Origin: an uncultured Sutterella sp.
GTDB taxonomy: Bacteria > Pseudomonadota > Gammaproteobacteria > Burkholderiales > Burkholderiaceae_F
Length of the DNA: 64,000 nt
Direction: 5' to 3'
Assembly (NCBI GenBank): GCA_905194315.1
Contig: CAJJRX010000007.1
Span: 15,399-79,398, forward strand
This document shows, one piece after another, positions 1-8,473 of the stretch. The notes under the pieces were generated by a model, which was not told the DNA's origin, did no database searches, and saw only the letters and a program-made list of their open reading frames with translations. A program made the position numbers and the translations under genes. Position 1 is the first letter of the stretch. Every line of letters starts with the position of its first letter.

Positions 1-1278
1 GAGCGGGTTCTGCTCATTGAGAAGGGACCGATTATCGGCGGGCACAGCTTTCACAGCACCGGCACGCTGGCGGTGGTGAATTCCCCCAACCAGACCCGTC
101 AGGGTTTAGAAGACTCGATTGACCGGATGTGGCTTGAATCCAGGGCTGTCGGTGGAAAGGGCGCTGACGAGAAACTCATCCGGAAGGTCGGGCGTGACAG
201 TGAGAGCGCCAGGGAGTGGCTTGAGGACTGCGGTGTGCAGTTTTCTCCTCAGGTGTTTCAGTCGCTCGGCGGTCTGACGCCGAGAAGTCTTCTGGCAAAA
301 AGCTCTCAGCCGGGTCTCACCTATACCCGTGCGCTCTACGAGACGGCGCTCAAAAAAGGACTGACCGTCCGCCTGAACACCCGTATGACCGGACTTGTAC
401 CGCAGTCAGGTGCTGATGGCCGGTTCTGGCTTCTCGAGAGTGCCCGCGGGAAGGTTTCTGTCAGCTATCGCACCAGAACGGTGGTGATTGCCACGGGCGG
501 CTTTACCGCCAACAGCGAAATGATCCGGCGCGCGGATCCGCTGCTGCCGGCCGGTATGCACACGACCGCCAACCCCAAGGGCCTGTATTTTGACGGGGCG
601 GAGGGGGATGGCATTGTGATTGCTGAAGGTCTCGGCGCACAGCTCAAAGACATGCACAATGTGCAGCTGATGCCGCTCACGGGCGGGCGTCTGCTTGACT
701 ATGTGGGCGGGGATATCTTTGTGGATGCGGAGGGCAGCCGTTTTGTGAATGAGGACGGTAGCTGGAAAACGCTGGAAAAAGCGCTGCTGAAGCTGCCCAA
801 CCAGAAAATGTGGGTGATCACGGATGCGCAGTCCAAAAAAGGCATTAACCTCGGACAGAAACTCGCCGACGGCACGGTGAAAAAGTCGGATACCGTGGCC
901 GAAATGGCTGTGGCCATGGGGATTGATCCGCAGGTGCTCAAGAAAACCATCGATGAATATAACCGCAATGCCGCCCGCGGAGAGGATCCGCTCTTTGGAA
1001 AGAAAATCTTCACCCAGCAGATTAACAAGCCGCCATACTACTGGGGCGAGGAGCGGCTGCTGCTGCACACAACCCTCGGCGGCATCGCCATTAACGAGCA
1101 CGCTGAGGTGCTCAGCGTTGCCGGTCCTCCGATCGAAGGACTGTATGCGGCCGGAGAAACGGTGGGCGGGCTGTTCGGTCTGAGTCGCCTCGGCGGTCTG
1201 GCGATGACTGCCTGTGTGGTCATGGGGCGCGAGGCCGGCAGACAGGCAAGCAGGCGGGCGGTGGCGCTCAAACGCTAG
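1..1278 (+). CDS. Fumarate-reductase-like FAD flavoprotein (5' truncated by window)
   Basis: The frame is open from base 1, so the start lies outside the window; about 425 residues are visible. The first residues (VLLIEKGP.IGG) are the end of an FAD-binding Rossmann segment. The C-terminus carries the flavocytochrome c signature: HTTLGGIAIN, then GLYAAGETVGG and SRLGG. In the fumarate reductase family this His and Arg contact the substrate carboxylates, and both are kept here. No haem motif is visible, so electrons probably come from a separate cytochrome c. The gene lies 167 bp upstream of a second flavoprotein of the same family. It is most likely a periplasmic reductase of fumarate or a related unsaturated acid; the substrate is not known. 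Confidence 0.8.
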   Translation, partial: ERVLLIEKGPIIGGHSFHSTGTLAVVNSPNQTRQGLEDSIDRMWLESRAVGGKGADEKLIRKVGRDSESAREWLEDCGVQFSPQVFQSLGGLTPRSLLAKSSQPGLTYTRALYETALKKGLTVRLNTRMTGLVPQSGADGRFWLLESARGKVSVSYRTRTVVIATGGFTANSEMIRRADPLLPAGMHTTANPKGLYFDGAEGDGIVIAEGLGAQLKDMHNVQLMPLTGGRLLDYVGGDIFVDAEGSRFVNEDGSWKTLEKALLKLPNQKMWVITDAQSKKGINLGQKLADGTVKKSDTVAEMAVAMGIDPQVLKKTIDEYNRNAARGEDPLFGKKIFTQQINKPPYYWGEERLLLHTTLGGIAINEHAEVLSVAGPPIEGLYAAGETVGGLFGLSRLGGLAMTACVVMGREAGRQASRRAVALKR

Positions 1279-1331
1279 CCGCACGGCGTTTCCGCTCTGC
1301 CGGAAACTTAGGGTTTCTCCTAATGTGTTAC

Positions 1332-1353
1332 CCTGTCCCGCGGGAGGTAGTGA
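1332..1353. promoter_or_regulatory. Putative operator, shared motif copy 1
   Basis: This 22-bp sequence with core CCCGCGGGAGGTAGTG is identical to 14105-14126. It ends 92 bp before the start codon of the flavoprotein at 1446. A perfect palindrome with the same half-site (GGGAGGTAGTG) lies at 33291-33314. It probably binds a regulator of exported redox genes. Confidence 0.55.
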
Positions 1354-1445
1354 TTGCGTTAACAGACGTTCAGAATGTACCCAACAGCGTGAGAGTCAGA
1401 GTCTCGCACGCCATATGAACCTCAAAACCTGTTGGAGAAACTGTT

Positions 1446-2999
1446 ATGTCGATTGATACCTCCCGTCGTAATCTCTTTAAAAAGGCCGGTGTCGCTTCCG
1501 CCGCCATGCTCGGCTCCTCTTTTGCCATGGCTGCCGGCATCCCTGAAAAGAGCGTACAGAAGTTTGATGAGACCTACGATGTTGTGGTGATCGGTTCCGG
1601 TTTTGCCGGCCTTGCGTGCGCCTACAAGGCGGCTCGCGGCGGCAAAAAGGTCCTCGTGATTGAAAAGATGAGTGTGCTCGGGGGTAACTCCGCCATCTGC
1701 GGCGGTAACGTCGCCTGTCCGGTCAATCCTGTGCAGAAGGCTCAGGGCATCAAAGACAGCAAGGAACTCTTTATTGCGGACTGCCTGAAGGATGGTCTCG
1801 GCATCAACCACACCGAGCTGCTGAGCACCATTGCCGACCGCTGCAACGACACCATCAAGATGGTGGTTGATCTCGGCTGCGAATTCGTTCCCAACAAGAT
1901 GCTCTTTGAAGGCGGTCACTCCGTGCCGCGTTCCTATGAAATCAAGGCCGGCTCCGGCTCCGGTTATATCCGCCCGATGCTCGCCGTGCTCGAAAAGGAA
2001 CCGAACGTCACCCTGCGCACGAAGTGCAAGTTCGATGATTTCGTTGTCGACGATGACAACGCCGTGGTGGGTATTGTCTGCCGTGAAAACTATCGCTTCA
2101 ATGCCAAGCTCACGAGCGATGACATGGAAAACAAGACCGGCAAGAAGAAGGTCATTCGTGCCACCAAGGGTGTGATGCTTGCCGCCGGCGGCTTCTCTCG
2201 TGACACATGGTTCCGCCAGATCCAGGACCCGCGTGTTGTGCCGACGACGGACTCCACGAATCAGCTCGGCGCAACGGCCGGTGTGCTCGTGAAGGCGCTT
2301 GCACTTGGTGCTGCTCCTGTTCAGCTCTGCTGGCTGCAGTTCCTGCCGTACTGCAATCCCCGTGAAAAGGGCTTCGGTGTGTCGGTGAACTTTACCAACC
2401 ACGCCTGTATGGACCTCGGTCTGGTGGTTGACCGCAAGACCGGTAAGCGCTTCATGGATGAACACGCCGGCCGCAAGATCAAGTCTGATGCGCTGTTCAA
2501 GGTGATCGGCACGGATGAAAACTATCCTATCGCCGTGTGTGACGACGCTATTGTCAAGGCGATCAATCCGAGCTTTGTCAAGCTGCCGCTTGAAATGGGC
2601 ACGGTCAAGAAGTTCAACACGCTCGAAGAGCTTGCTGATCACTTCGGCATCAAGAAGGCTGAATTCCTTGAACAGGTCAAGAAGTTCAACGGCTATGTCA
2701 AGGACGGCAAGGACCCCGAGTTCGGCCGTATCCTGACCTTCAACAACGGTCTGGATGTCTCCAAGGCGCCGTTCTACGGCATTGAATGCTGCCCGAAGAT
2801 TCACCACACCATGGGTGGTGTGATGATCAACCCGAAGGCTCAGGTGATTTCCGCCTACACGCACGAACCGATCAAGGGTCTGTATGCCGGCGGTGAAATT
2901 ACCGGCGGTGTGCACGGTGCTTCCCGTCTCGGTACGGTGGCTGTGATTGATGCACTCACCTTCGGTATGATCGCCGGTGAGGAACTCGCCAAGGCCTAA
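1446..2999 (+). CDS. Tat-exported fumarate-reductase-like FAD flavoprotein
   Basis: This 517-aa protein begins with a twin-arginine signal (SRRNLFKK, residues 6-13) and an Ala-rich h-region ending AMA, so it should be folded with FAD and exported by Tat. The FAD site GSGFAGLACA follows at about residue 50. Near the C-terminus HHTMGGVMIN and ASRLG keep the His and Arg that bind the substrate carboxylate in flavocytochrome c fumarate reductases. There is no haem domain. A separate tetrahaem cytochrome, such as the one at 14217 that shares its upstream operator, is the likely electron donor. GGAG precedes the ATG and a strong terminator follows. Fumarate or another enoate is a reasonable acceptor; the exact substrate is unproven. 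Confidence 0.88.
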   Translation: MSIDTSRRNLFKKAGVASAAMLGSSFAMAAGIPEKSVQKFDETYDVVVIGSGFAGLACAYKAARGGKKVLVIEKMSVLGGNSAICGGNVACPVNPVQKAQGIKDSKELFIADCLKDGLGINHTELLSTIADRCNDTIKMVVDLGCEFVPNKMLFEGGHSVPRSYEIKAGSGSGYIRPMLAVLEKEPNVTLRTKCKFDDFVVDDDNAVVGIVCRENYRFNAKLTSDDMENKTGKKKVIRATKGVMLAAGGFSRDTWFRQIQDPRVVPTTDSTNQLGATAGVLVKALALGAAPVQLCWLQFLPYCNPREKGFGVSVNFTNHACMDLGLVVDRKTGKRFMDEHAGRKIKSDALFKVIGTDENYPIAVCDDAIVKAINPSFVKLPLEMGTVKKFNTLEELADHFGIKKAEFLEQVKKFNGYVKDGKDPEFGRILTFNNGLDVSKAPFYGIECCPKIHHTMGGVMINPKAQVISAYTHEPIKGLYAGGEITGGVHGASRLGTVAVIDALTFGMIAGEELAKA

Positions 3000-3033
3000 T
3001 CGCCGACAGATAAGCTGAGGTTTTGTTTTATCG

Positions 3034-3072
3034 GGTCCGTTTCCGCCATCTCTGGAAACGGACCTCTTTTTT
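3034..3072 (+). terminator. Intrinsic terminator after flavoprotein
   Basis: An 11-bp perfect stem (GGTCCGTTTCC / GGAAACGGACC) is followed by a T-run. Confidence 0.9.
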
Positions 3073-3317
3073 TCTCTGCGACTTGTGATCCTCCATGCAT
3101 AAAGACCTGGCATCTTGAGATAAATCAGGCGCCGCACTCCGCTGCATTGCACCCGGTCTGCTCTTCCTTTTCTGTTACGCTTTTTCAGAACTGTGGCATT
3201 TTTTCACGCTTAGAAAGCACCAAATGCCAATCTCCGTGTGGAGGAATGGTTAAAATATCAACAATTAATCCGAAAATAAGTCCAAAACCGATACCGGACA
3301 CAAAGGAAAAAAAGAAA

Positions 3318-4520
3318 ATGAATAAGACACTCGTCGGCGTCGCTGCTGTCGCTGTTGCAGCCGCTGCTGCCTACCCGGCATGGGTACTCTATCAGGGACA
3401 TCTGGTGGATCAGGAGATCAGTAAAATTTCCGGGGAAGAACTTCACGGGTTCGGCGGCGCCAGATACTGGACAGAAATCCAGGAAACAGGACGGAGCTGG
3501 TCGAGCCGTCAGCTTGAAGTTCGCATTAAGACAGATGATCCGATGCTCTCAGAGCTCAAGGATCAGATTGTGTATTCCGGTCAGGTGGATCTGCAGCTCG
3601 GTCTCAATGTCAGGGGGACTTTCAAGAGCGATCCCCGTGCCGGTATTCTTGCCCTGTATACCCTTGACGGAAAGGTGCCCTACAACGATCACGGCACTTT
3701 CAGTGTCAGCACGGGCGGGAAATTTGAAAACCTCACCTGGACCGTGGATCCGATCAATTACACAGGTGAGCAGGAGAAATCGCATTTCCGGATGGAACGG
3801 CTCGATTTCACTATGACCGCAGACGGCAAAGACTACACCTTTAACGGCACTATTCCTGCTATTGCATATGAGAACCCCGAAGGCGGTCTTGATATCAAGG
3901 GACTGGGGGCGCGCTCAAAAAGCAGTGATAAAAGCGGTACCGTAGAGTATTTCTGGGAGACGATGACGGTCAATACCCCTCAACAGGTGATCCCTGTGGG
4001 CAAGCTCAACCTCTCCGTGCAGGCGGAACTGCTTACGCAGAACAAGGAAAAGCCTGATCTTGTCAACGGCGTGATCAAACTCTCTCTTGGCGGGGTGCAG
4101 AGTAAAGAAGTGAGTTTTGTCAATCTGACCATGGAGCTCACCACCGACAAACTACCGGTGCTGGATCAGCAGCGGGCTGATGAATCCCCGCAGGCTGCGC
4201 TCGAAGCACTGCGTACTTATGCGGCCGCTTTCGAGCAGGGAATGACCATCAGAATTCCTTCTCTGAAAGTGACTAACGGTCAGAATGAATCTGTTTTCTC
4301 GCTTGAGCTGATGAAAAAAGAAACGACAAACGGACTGGCCATTGGCGAGGCTGATCTCAGCTTTGACCCTGCATCACTGGGTAACGGTCCGGTGGCAAAA
4401 TCTCTGGCCAAAGAAATCCGTAATACCGGCCGTCAGTACTGGCGTGAGGAAAACGGTCTTATCAAGGCACACTGGACTTTCCCCTACGAATATCTCGGTG
4501 TGCTGACCGGCGCCGGATAG
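3318..4520 (+). CDS. DUF945/YdgA-family protein
   Basis: The ATG at 3318 is chosen because AAAGGAAAAAAAG lies just upstream and the product (400 aa) then starts with a membrane anchor or signal (MNKTLVGVAAVAVAAAAAYP). The body resembles the YdgA/DUF945 family of Gram-negative envelope proteins: YQGHLVDQEI after the anchor, long beta-rich stretches, and no recognisable catalytic motif. The family's function is not settled. The gene stands alone between two terminators. An in-frame start at 3147 would add 57 residues of low-quality sequence and was rejected. Confidence 0.75.
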   Translation: MNKTLVGVAAVAVAAAAAYPAWVLYQGHLVDQEISKISGEELHGFGGARYWTEIQETGRSWSSRQLEVRIKTDDPMLSELKDQIVYSGQVDLQLGLNVRGTFKSDPRAGILALYTLDGKVPYNDHGTFSVSTGGKFENLTWTVDPINYTGEQEKSHFRMERLDFTMTADGKDYTFNGTIPAIAYENPEGGLDIKGLGARSKSSDKSGTVEYFWETMTVNTPQQVIPVGKLNLSVQAELLTQNKEKPDLVNGVIKLSLGGVQSKEVSFVNLTMELTTDKLPVLDQQRADESPQAALEALRTYAAAFEQGMTIRIPSLKVTNGQNESVFSLELMKKETTNGLAIGEADLSFDPASLGNGPVAKSLAKEIRNTGRQYWREENGLIKAHWTFPYEYLGVLTGAG

Positions 4521-4553
4521 GAATAACGGTCAGGTCAGGGGGGCCGGGGATGA

Positions 4554-4589
4554 GAGCATCTGCACAAAGCGGCAGGTGCTCTTTTTTTA
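4554..4589 (+). terminator. Intrinsic terminator after DUF945 gene
   Basis: A 10-bp stem (GAGCATCTGC / GCAGGTGCTC, one wobble pair) is followed by eight T. Confidence 0.88.
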
Positions 4590-4674
4590 CTGCTGAAAAC
4601 CCTTATCGGGTTTTCCATTACATAACGTCCGTAAATATGATTTAAAACAAACAATAAGATTTTTTATTCCTGTG

Positions 4675-4729
4675 CTCTCTATGACATATGTTTAATTGAG
4701 CACAAGAAGAGTAATATTCTCTCTATGAC
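4675..4729. repeat. 11-bp direct repeat upstream of FMN dehydrogenase
   Basis: CTCTCTATGAC occurs at 4675-4685 and 4719-4729, 44 bp apart, directly upstream of the gene at 4761 in an AT-rich leader. It could be a pair of regulator sites; no regulator is identified. Confidence 0.4.
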
Positions 4730-4760
4730 CCCACTTATTGCCATATAGGAGACTTAGTAT

Positions 4761-5948
4761 ATGGAAAATCCTGTCAAACTCGACCGTCGTGCCTTCCTGC
4801 GCTCCGGCGCCGCTTTCGGTGTTGCCTCTTCTCTGGGTATTGCTCCTGCAATGGCTGCTGAGGCCGAAGCGGAAAAGCCGAAAATTGTCCCGCTTCAGGG
4901 CAAAATGACCTATGAGGAAGTCCGCAACCGCGCCCGTGAAATGATGTTCCCGCGCTGCGCAGTCTGCCCGGAGTGTAACGGTCGCGGCCCCTGTATCGGT
5001 CAGGTGCCGGGTTTCGGCGGTATGGGTGCCAACCGCAGCTTCCAGGCCAACTACGATGCGCTGGCTGCCGTTCAGCTCAACGCCCGCTCCATGCATGATG
5101 TGAAAAAGCCTGACATGGCTTTCAAATTCTTCGGTGAAACGCTCTCTATGCCCTGCATGGTTGCGCCGACAGGCGGGACAACCTACAACATGGGCGGCAA
5201 ACTCACGGAAGAGCAGTTTGTGACCGCAATCTGTGAAGGGGCTACCCGTGCCGGTATTCTCGGAGCGGTTGCTGACGGCATCGGCGATCCGATTGATGTG
5301 TTTGAAACACGCCTTCAAACCCTCAAGAGCAAGGGCTTCAAGGCGATTGTCGGTCTGAAACCGCGTCTGCAGCAGGAAATCATTCTGCGTATGAAGAAGG
5401 CATACGAAGGCGGTGCCGTGGCGCTGACCATTGACCTGGACTCTGCCGGCCGTGCGGCCCGTGCAACGCCCGGTCAGACGGTTGAACCGAAGACTCTTGC
5501 ACAGATGACCGAACTGGTGAAGGCCTCTCCGCTGCCTCTGTTCTTCAAAGGCATTATGACGGTTGATGAGGCGCTGCTTGTTCTCAAGTCGGGCGCTGCC
5601 GGTTTTGTCGTCTCCAACCATGGCGGTCGCACCCTTGCCGATACGGCCGGGACGGCTGAGGTTCTGCCGCGTATTGCTGATGCCGTCAAGGGCAAATGCA
5701 TGATTCTGGTTGACGGTACCGTTGCCCGAGGCACTGATGTGCTCAAGTACTGTGCTCTTGGCGCGGATGCCTGTCTGGCCGGTCGTCACTTTGTCCGTGC
5801 TGCACACGGCGGTCTTGCGGACGGTGTGGAACTGTTTGCCAATCGCCTCAGGAGTGAACTGCAGGTGGCGATGATTCTGACAGGTTCTAAGAACGTTGCG
5901 GCCATTGACCGCAGCCGTATCCGCATTCCTGTCTCCCAGTACAAGTAA
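4761..5948 (+). CDS. Tat-exported FMN-dependent alpha-hydroxy-acid dehydrogenase-like protein
   Basis: The 395-aa product starts with a twin-arginine signal (DRRAFLRSG, residues 8-16). The rest is the FMN TIM-barrel of the lactate/glycolate oxidase family: SNHGGR supplies the catalytic His and substrate Arg, and VDGTVARGTDVLK resembles the phosphate-binding loop. A Cys-rich segment (CAVCPECNGRGPC, about residue 64) is typical of a branch found in anaerobes. Export to the periplasm is unusual for this family. The next gene, 76 bp downstream, encodes a tetrahaem cytochrome c, so the pair probably oxidises a 2-hydroxy acid and passes electrons to cytochrome. The substrate is unknown; L-lactate or glycolate are possibilities. 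Confidence 0.82.
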   Translation: MENPVKLDRRAFLRSGAAFGVASSLGIAPAMAAEAEAEKPKIVPLQGKMTYEEVRNRAREMMFPRCAVCPECNGRGPCIGQVPGFGGMGANRSFQANYDALAAVQLNARSMHDVKKPDMAFKFFGETLSMPCMVAPTGGTTYNMGGKLTEEQFVTAICEGATRAGILGAVADGIGDPIDVFETRLQTLKSKGFKAIVGLKPRLQQEIILRMKKAYEGGAVALTIDLDSAGRAARATPGQTVEPKTLAQMTELVKASPLPLFFKGIMTVDEALLVLKSGAAGFVVSNHGGRTLADTAGTAEVLPRIADAVKGKCMILVDGTVARGTDVLKYCALGADACLAGRHFVRAAHGGLADGVELFANRLRSELQVAMILTGSKNVAAIDRSRIRIPVSQYK

Positions 5949-5966
5949 GCTTGCGGCATAAGACCG

Positions 5967-5993
5967 GGCTGCGGGCGGGATACGCCCGCAGCC
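5967..5993 (+). promoter_or_regulatory. Intercistronic hairpin between dehydrogenase and cytochrome
   Basis: A perfect 11-bp stem (GGCTGCGGGCG / CGCCCGCAGCC) with a 5-nt loop lacks a proper T-run. It may set the ratio of the two products by attenuation or mRNA stabilisation. Confidence 0.6.
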
Positions 5994-6024
5994 GCTTTCT
6001 GAACACCTACCGCGGAGTTGAGCC

Positions 6025-6393
6025 ATGGTAAAACGACAATTGATTGCCGCGCTGGCGCTGGTCTGTACGGTCCTTGCCGGCGTCGCCGGTACAGCCCGGG
6101 CAGCTCAGGAGCCGTACTGCACCTATCTGGCTGACCGTCATGTGGCCAGAGGAATAAACTGCGACACCTGCCACGATGCCTCGCTGAAGCTCAAGACCAT
6201 CGGCGGACGTGATATCTGTGTGAGCTGTCACGGAGATTTCGAGCAGATGAAGGTGAAAACCGCCGGCCGTTATGCGAAGAATCCTCATGCGCCGCATGAG
6301 CAGGGCGTCACGTGTACGAGCTGTCACAAAGGACACAAGGCGCCGGAAAACAACTGTGCCAAGTGCCATCAGGTGCAATTCAAAGTTCCGTAG
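6025..6393 (+). CDS. Small periplasmic tetrahaem cytochrome c
   Basis: The 122-aa product has a Sec signal peptide (residues 1-27) and four CXXCH haem sites: CDTCH (46-50), CVSCH (65-69), CTSCH (97-101) and CAKCH (111-115). It resembles the cytochrome domain of flavocytochrome c and the small tetrahaem cytochromes of Shewanella. It follows the exported FMN dehydrogenase and is probably its electron partner. It is clearly related to the cytochrome at 14217 (ADRHVARGINC versus ADRHIARGLTC), so the two are paralogues. A terminator follows. Confidence 0.92.
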   Translation: MVKRQLIAALALVCTVLAGVAGTARAAQEPYCTYLADRHVARGINCDTCHDASLKLKTIGGRDICVSCHGDFEQMKVKTAGRYAKNPHAPHEQGVTCTSCHKGHKAPENNCAKCHQVQFKVP

Positions 6394-6408
6394 ATTTGCT
6401 TCCAGCTC

Positions 6409-6438
6409 CGCTCCGAACAGCACGTCGGAGCGTTTTTT
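6409..6438 (+). terminator. Intrinsic terminator after tetrahaem cytochrome
   Basis: CGCTCCG / CGGAGCG stem with a 10-nt loop, then six T. Confidence 0.85.
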
Positions 6439-6551
6439 GTTTGAAAAAGCTGTGAAACGGCGCAGGGATCGGCGTTTTGTGTTACAACCTGTTAATATAA
6501 GGCTGCTACAGACAGGACATCAATTCGTGGATCAGTAAAGGAGTGCCGGTG

Positions 6552-7619
6552 ATGTTTGAGGTGGATTTGCTCTACACCCTTGCAAAAGAAAAAGGTGAGT
6601 CGCGCCGACTGAAGAATGATCTGATAGAGCAGCTCTCGACAATTGAGTCCGAGAAGTCACTGATGGCCGCCGCAAAAAAACTCGGTATGAGCTACCGCTA
6701 CTTCTGGGGCAGGATTGAGCACTGGGAAAATGAGTTCGGTCAGAAGCTGGTTGTCCGGGAGCAGGGCAAGCCCGCATTTCTGACACCGCTTGGAAAAAAG
6801 CTGCTCTGGGCGGAGCGTACCATTCAGGCCAAACATGCCCTGACAATCGCCAAACTGAGCAACGAACTCAATGCCGCTTTTCAGGCGGCCTATGACCCCA
6901 ATGCAAGCATTCTGACAGTGGCAGGCTGCTTTGACGCATTTCTCTCCTCGCTGCAGGTAAAGGCTTTTGACAGCGGTCTGATTACGGATTTCCGTTTCAA
7001 TACGGGGCTCGAAGGGCTGAGAAATCTGCGCGACGGCGACTGCGTGATGGCCGGCTTTAACTTTCCCGAGGACTCTCCCAGAGGCAGTGAAGCCTGGAAG
7101 GCTTTCTCACCGATGATTGACCCCGCTCTGATGGAGGGGTGTTCTGTCGGGCGGCGCTCCCAGGGACTCGTCGTGGCAAAAGGCAATCCCAAGGGGGTAG
7201 GCTCCTTTATCGATGTGTTTCTCAAACACCTCCGTTACGCCGGCCGCTCCCCGGATACCGGCACGTACACGCTGCAGGAGTCTCTGCTCAAACAAACGCC
7301 TTTTGATCAGGAGCAGCTGGCGAAAATTTCCACAATCTATCCGTCACACCTTGCGGTGGCAACGGCTGTCGCCTCCGGTGAGGCTGACGCGGGACTCTGC
7401 ATTGCGCAGGCTGCCGGGCAGATGAATGCCGGGTTTATTCCGCTGGTCTGGGAGAATTACTACCTTGCGTGGCACAAGCGTGACAGAGCGCTTGTACAGC
7501 CTTTCCTGGAGGTACTTAGCCGTGCTGGGCGCGAGGGTGATCCGGGTGAGCCAGGACGCGATCTGCAGCGCTGCGGTGAACTCATCACCGACTGGCAGGC
7601 AGAGCTCAACTGGTTCTGA
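6552..7619 (+). CDS. ModE-like HTH regulator with periplasmic-binding-protein-like domain
   Basis: The 355-aa product has an N-terminal winged HTH resembling ModE/LysR (SLMAAAKKLGMSYRYFWGRI, then the wing FLTPLGKKLL), followed by a long region of the substrate-binding-protein type found in one-component regulators of molybdate or small anions. AAGGAG at 6537 is best spaced for the ATG at 6552; a GTG at 6543 is possible but too close. It lies directly downstream of the dehydrogenase-cytochrome pair and may regulate it. The ligand is unknown. Confidence 0.7.
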   Translation: MFEVDLLYTLAKEKGESRRLKNDLIEQLSTIESEKSLMAAAKKLGMSYRYFWGRIEHWENEFGQKLVVREQGKPAFLTPLGKKLLWAERTIQAKHALTIAKLSNELNAAFQAAYDPNASILTVAGCFDAFLSSLQVKAFDSGLITDFRFNTGLEGLRNLRDGDCVMAGFNFPEDSPRGSEAWKAFSPMIDPALMEGCSVGRRSQGLVVAKGNPKGVGSFIDVFLKHLRYAGRSPDTGTYTLQESLLKQTPFDQEQLAKISTIYPSHLAVATAVASGEADAGLCIAQAAGQMNAGFIPLVWENYYLAWHKRDRALVQPFLEVLSRAGREGDPGEPGRDLQRCGELITDWQAELNWF

Positions 7620-7627
7620 TCAAAAAG

Positions 7628-7662
7628 AAAGCCTCCAGAGCGTGACTTCCGGAGGCTTTTTC
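7628..7662. terminator. Bidirectional terminator between convergent genes
   Basis: AAAGCCTCC / GGAGGCTTT stem with T-runs in both directions, between the regulator (+) and the Spy-like gene (-). Confidence 0.85.
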
Positions 7663-7673
7663 ACATTTGGCGT

Positions 7674-8261
7674 TTACATCTTCTGCGTTTCAGCTTCAGC
7701 AGCCGGTTTGCCCTCATCAGCCGGAGCGCCCATCATGCCGCCGTGATGATATTTTCGCATCATCATGCCGTGGTGCGGATCCATGGGCATTCCGCCGTGC
7801 GGATGCATCATAGCGCCGCCCATACGGCCGTGAGTGGCCTCAACCTGCTCGAGGACGTACTTCTGCGAGGGGTTGAGCACTTTCAGCAGTTCAGCGCGGG
7901 CAGCAGCATACGCCTTCAGGCTGTCAGCACGATTCTGGGCGCGTTCTGCGCGACGCTCAAGACGCTCCTGCATATCTGCGGCAGGTTTGTCATAGGTTTT
8001 ACCCTTTTTCATATGAAGGGCTTTGGAGGCCTTGACATAATTTTCCCAGGCTGCTTTCTGGTTGTCTTCCAGTGTGAGCATACGGGCAATGCCCTCAAGA
8101 CGGGCATCCATCCTGTCGGACATGCTGTAACCGGCCATCGGGCAGGCGGGTCTCGTCTGAGGTGAGGTCGTCTGTTTGTCAGGCGCACTGAATGCAAGTG
8201 ACGCACTCATCAGGGCGCCGAGAGCAGTAACGGTGGCAAGGATCTTGGTGGATTTTCTCAT
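7674..8261 (-). CDS. Spy/CpxP-like periplasmic protein with His/Met-rich tail
   Basis: The 195-aa product has a Sec signal peptide (cleavage near ALAFSA, residue 26). Its helical middle contains the LTxxQ-type motif (LNPSQKYVLEQ) of the Spy/CpxP family, periplasmic chaperones and envelope-stress or metal sensors. The C-terminal 50 residues are dense in His and Met (for example MMHPHGGMPMDPHHGMMM), an obvious candidate for copper, nickel or other soft-metal binding. It is monocistronic. Metal-stress protection is inferred from composition. Confidence 0.75.
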   Translation of the reverse strand: MRKSTKILATVTALGALMSASLAFSAPDKQTTSPQTRPACPMAGYSMSDRMDARLEGIARMLTLEDNQKAAWENYVKASKALHMKKGKTYDKPAADMQERLERRAERAQNRADSLKAYAAARAELLKVLNPSQKYVLEQVEATHGRMGGAMMHPHGGMPMDPHHGMMMRKYHHGGMMGAPADEGKPAAEAETQKM

Positions 8262-8415
8262 GGAACAGATCTCCTGAAATTTGTCATTTCGAAAAAAGTG
8301 ATTTGTTAACTCCTAGAATACGAAAAAAAACGGTTAGCGTCGTGCTGTGAAATGCGAAAGTGTGTAACGTGGCGGAGTGGAAGGATTTTAGGGGGTATGA
8401 GAGCGCAAAAAACTG

Positions 8416-8451
8416 AAAAAGACGGAAGCGTCACAAAGTAACACTTCCGTC
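8416..8451 (-). terminator. Intrinsic terminator of the flavoprotein gene at 8474
   Basis: On the minus strand, GACGGAAG / CTTCCGTC flank a 15-nt loop and are followed by five T. Confidence 0.8.
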
Positions 8452-8473
8452 ATATCAATGTGCTGAGGCTGGA

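Noticed and set aside
4761..5948. FMN dehydrogenase as the missing ureidoglycolate dehydrogenase
   Set aside because: Ureidoglycolate is a 2-hydroxy acid and the idea is attractive, but the enzyme is exported and lies 14 kb from the ureide genes with a cytochrome partner, so there is no direct support.
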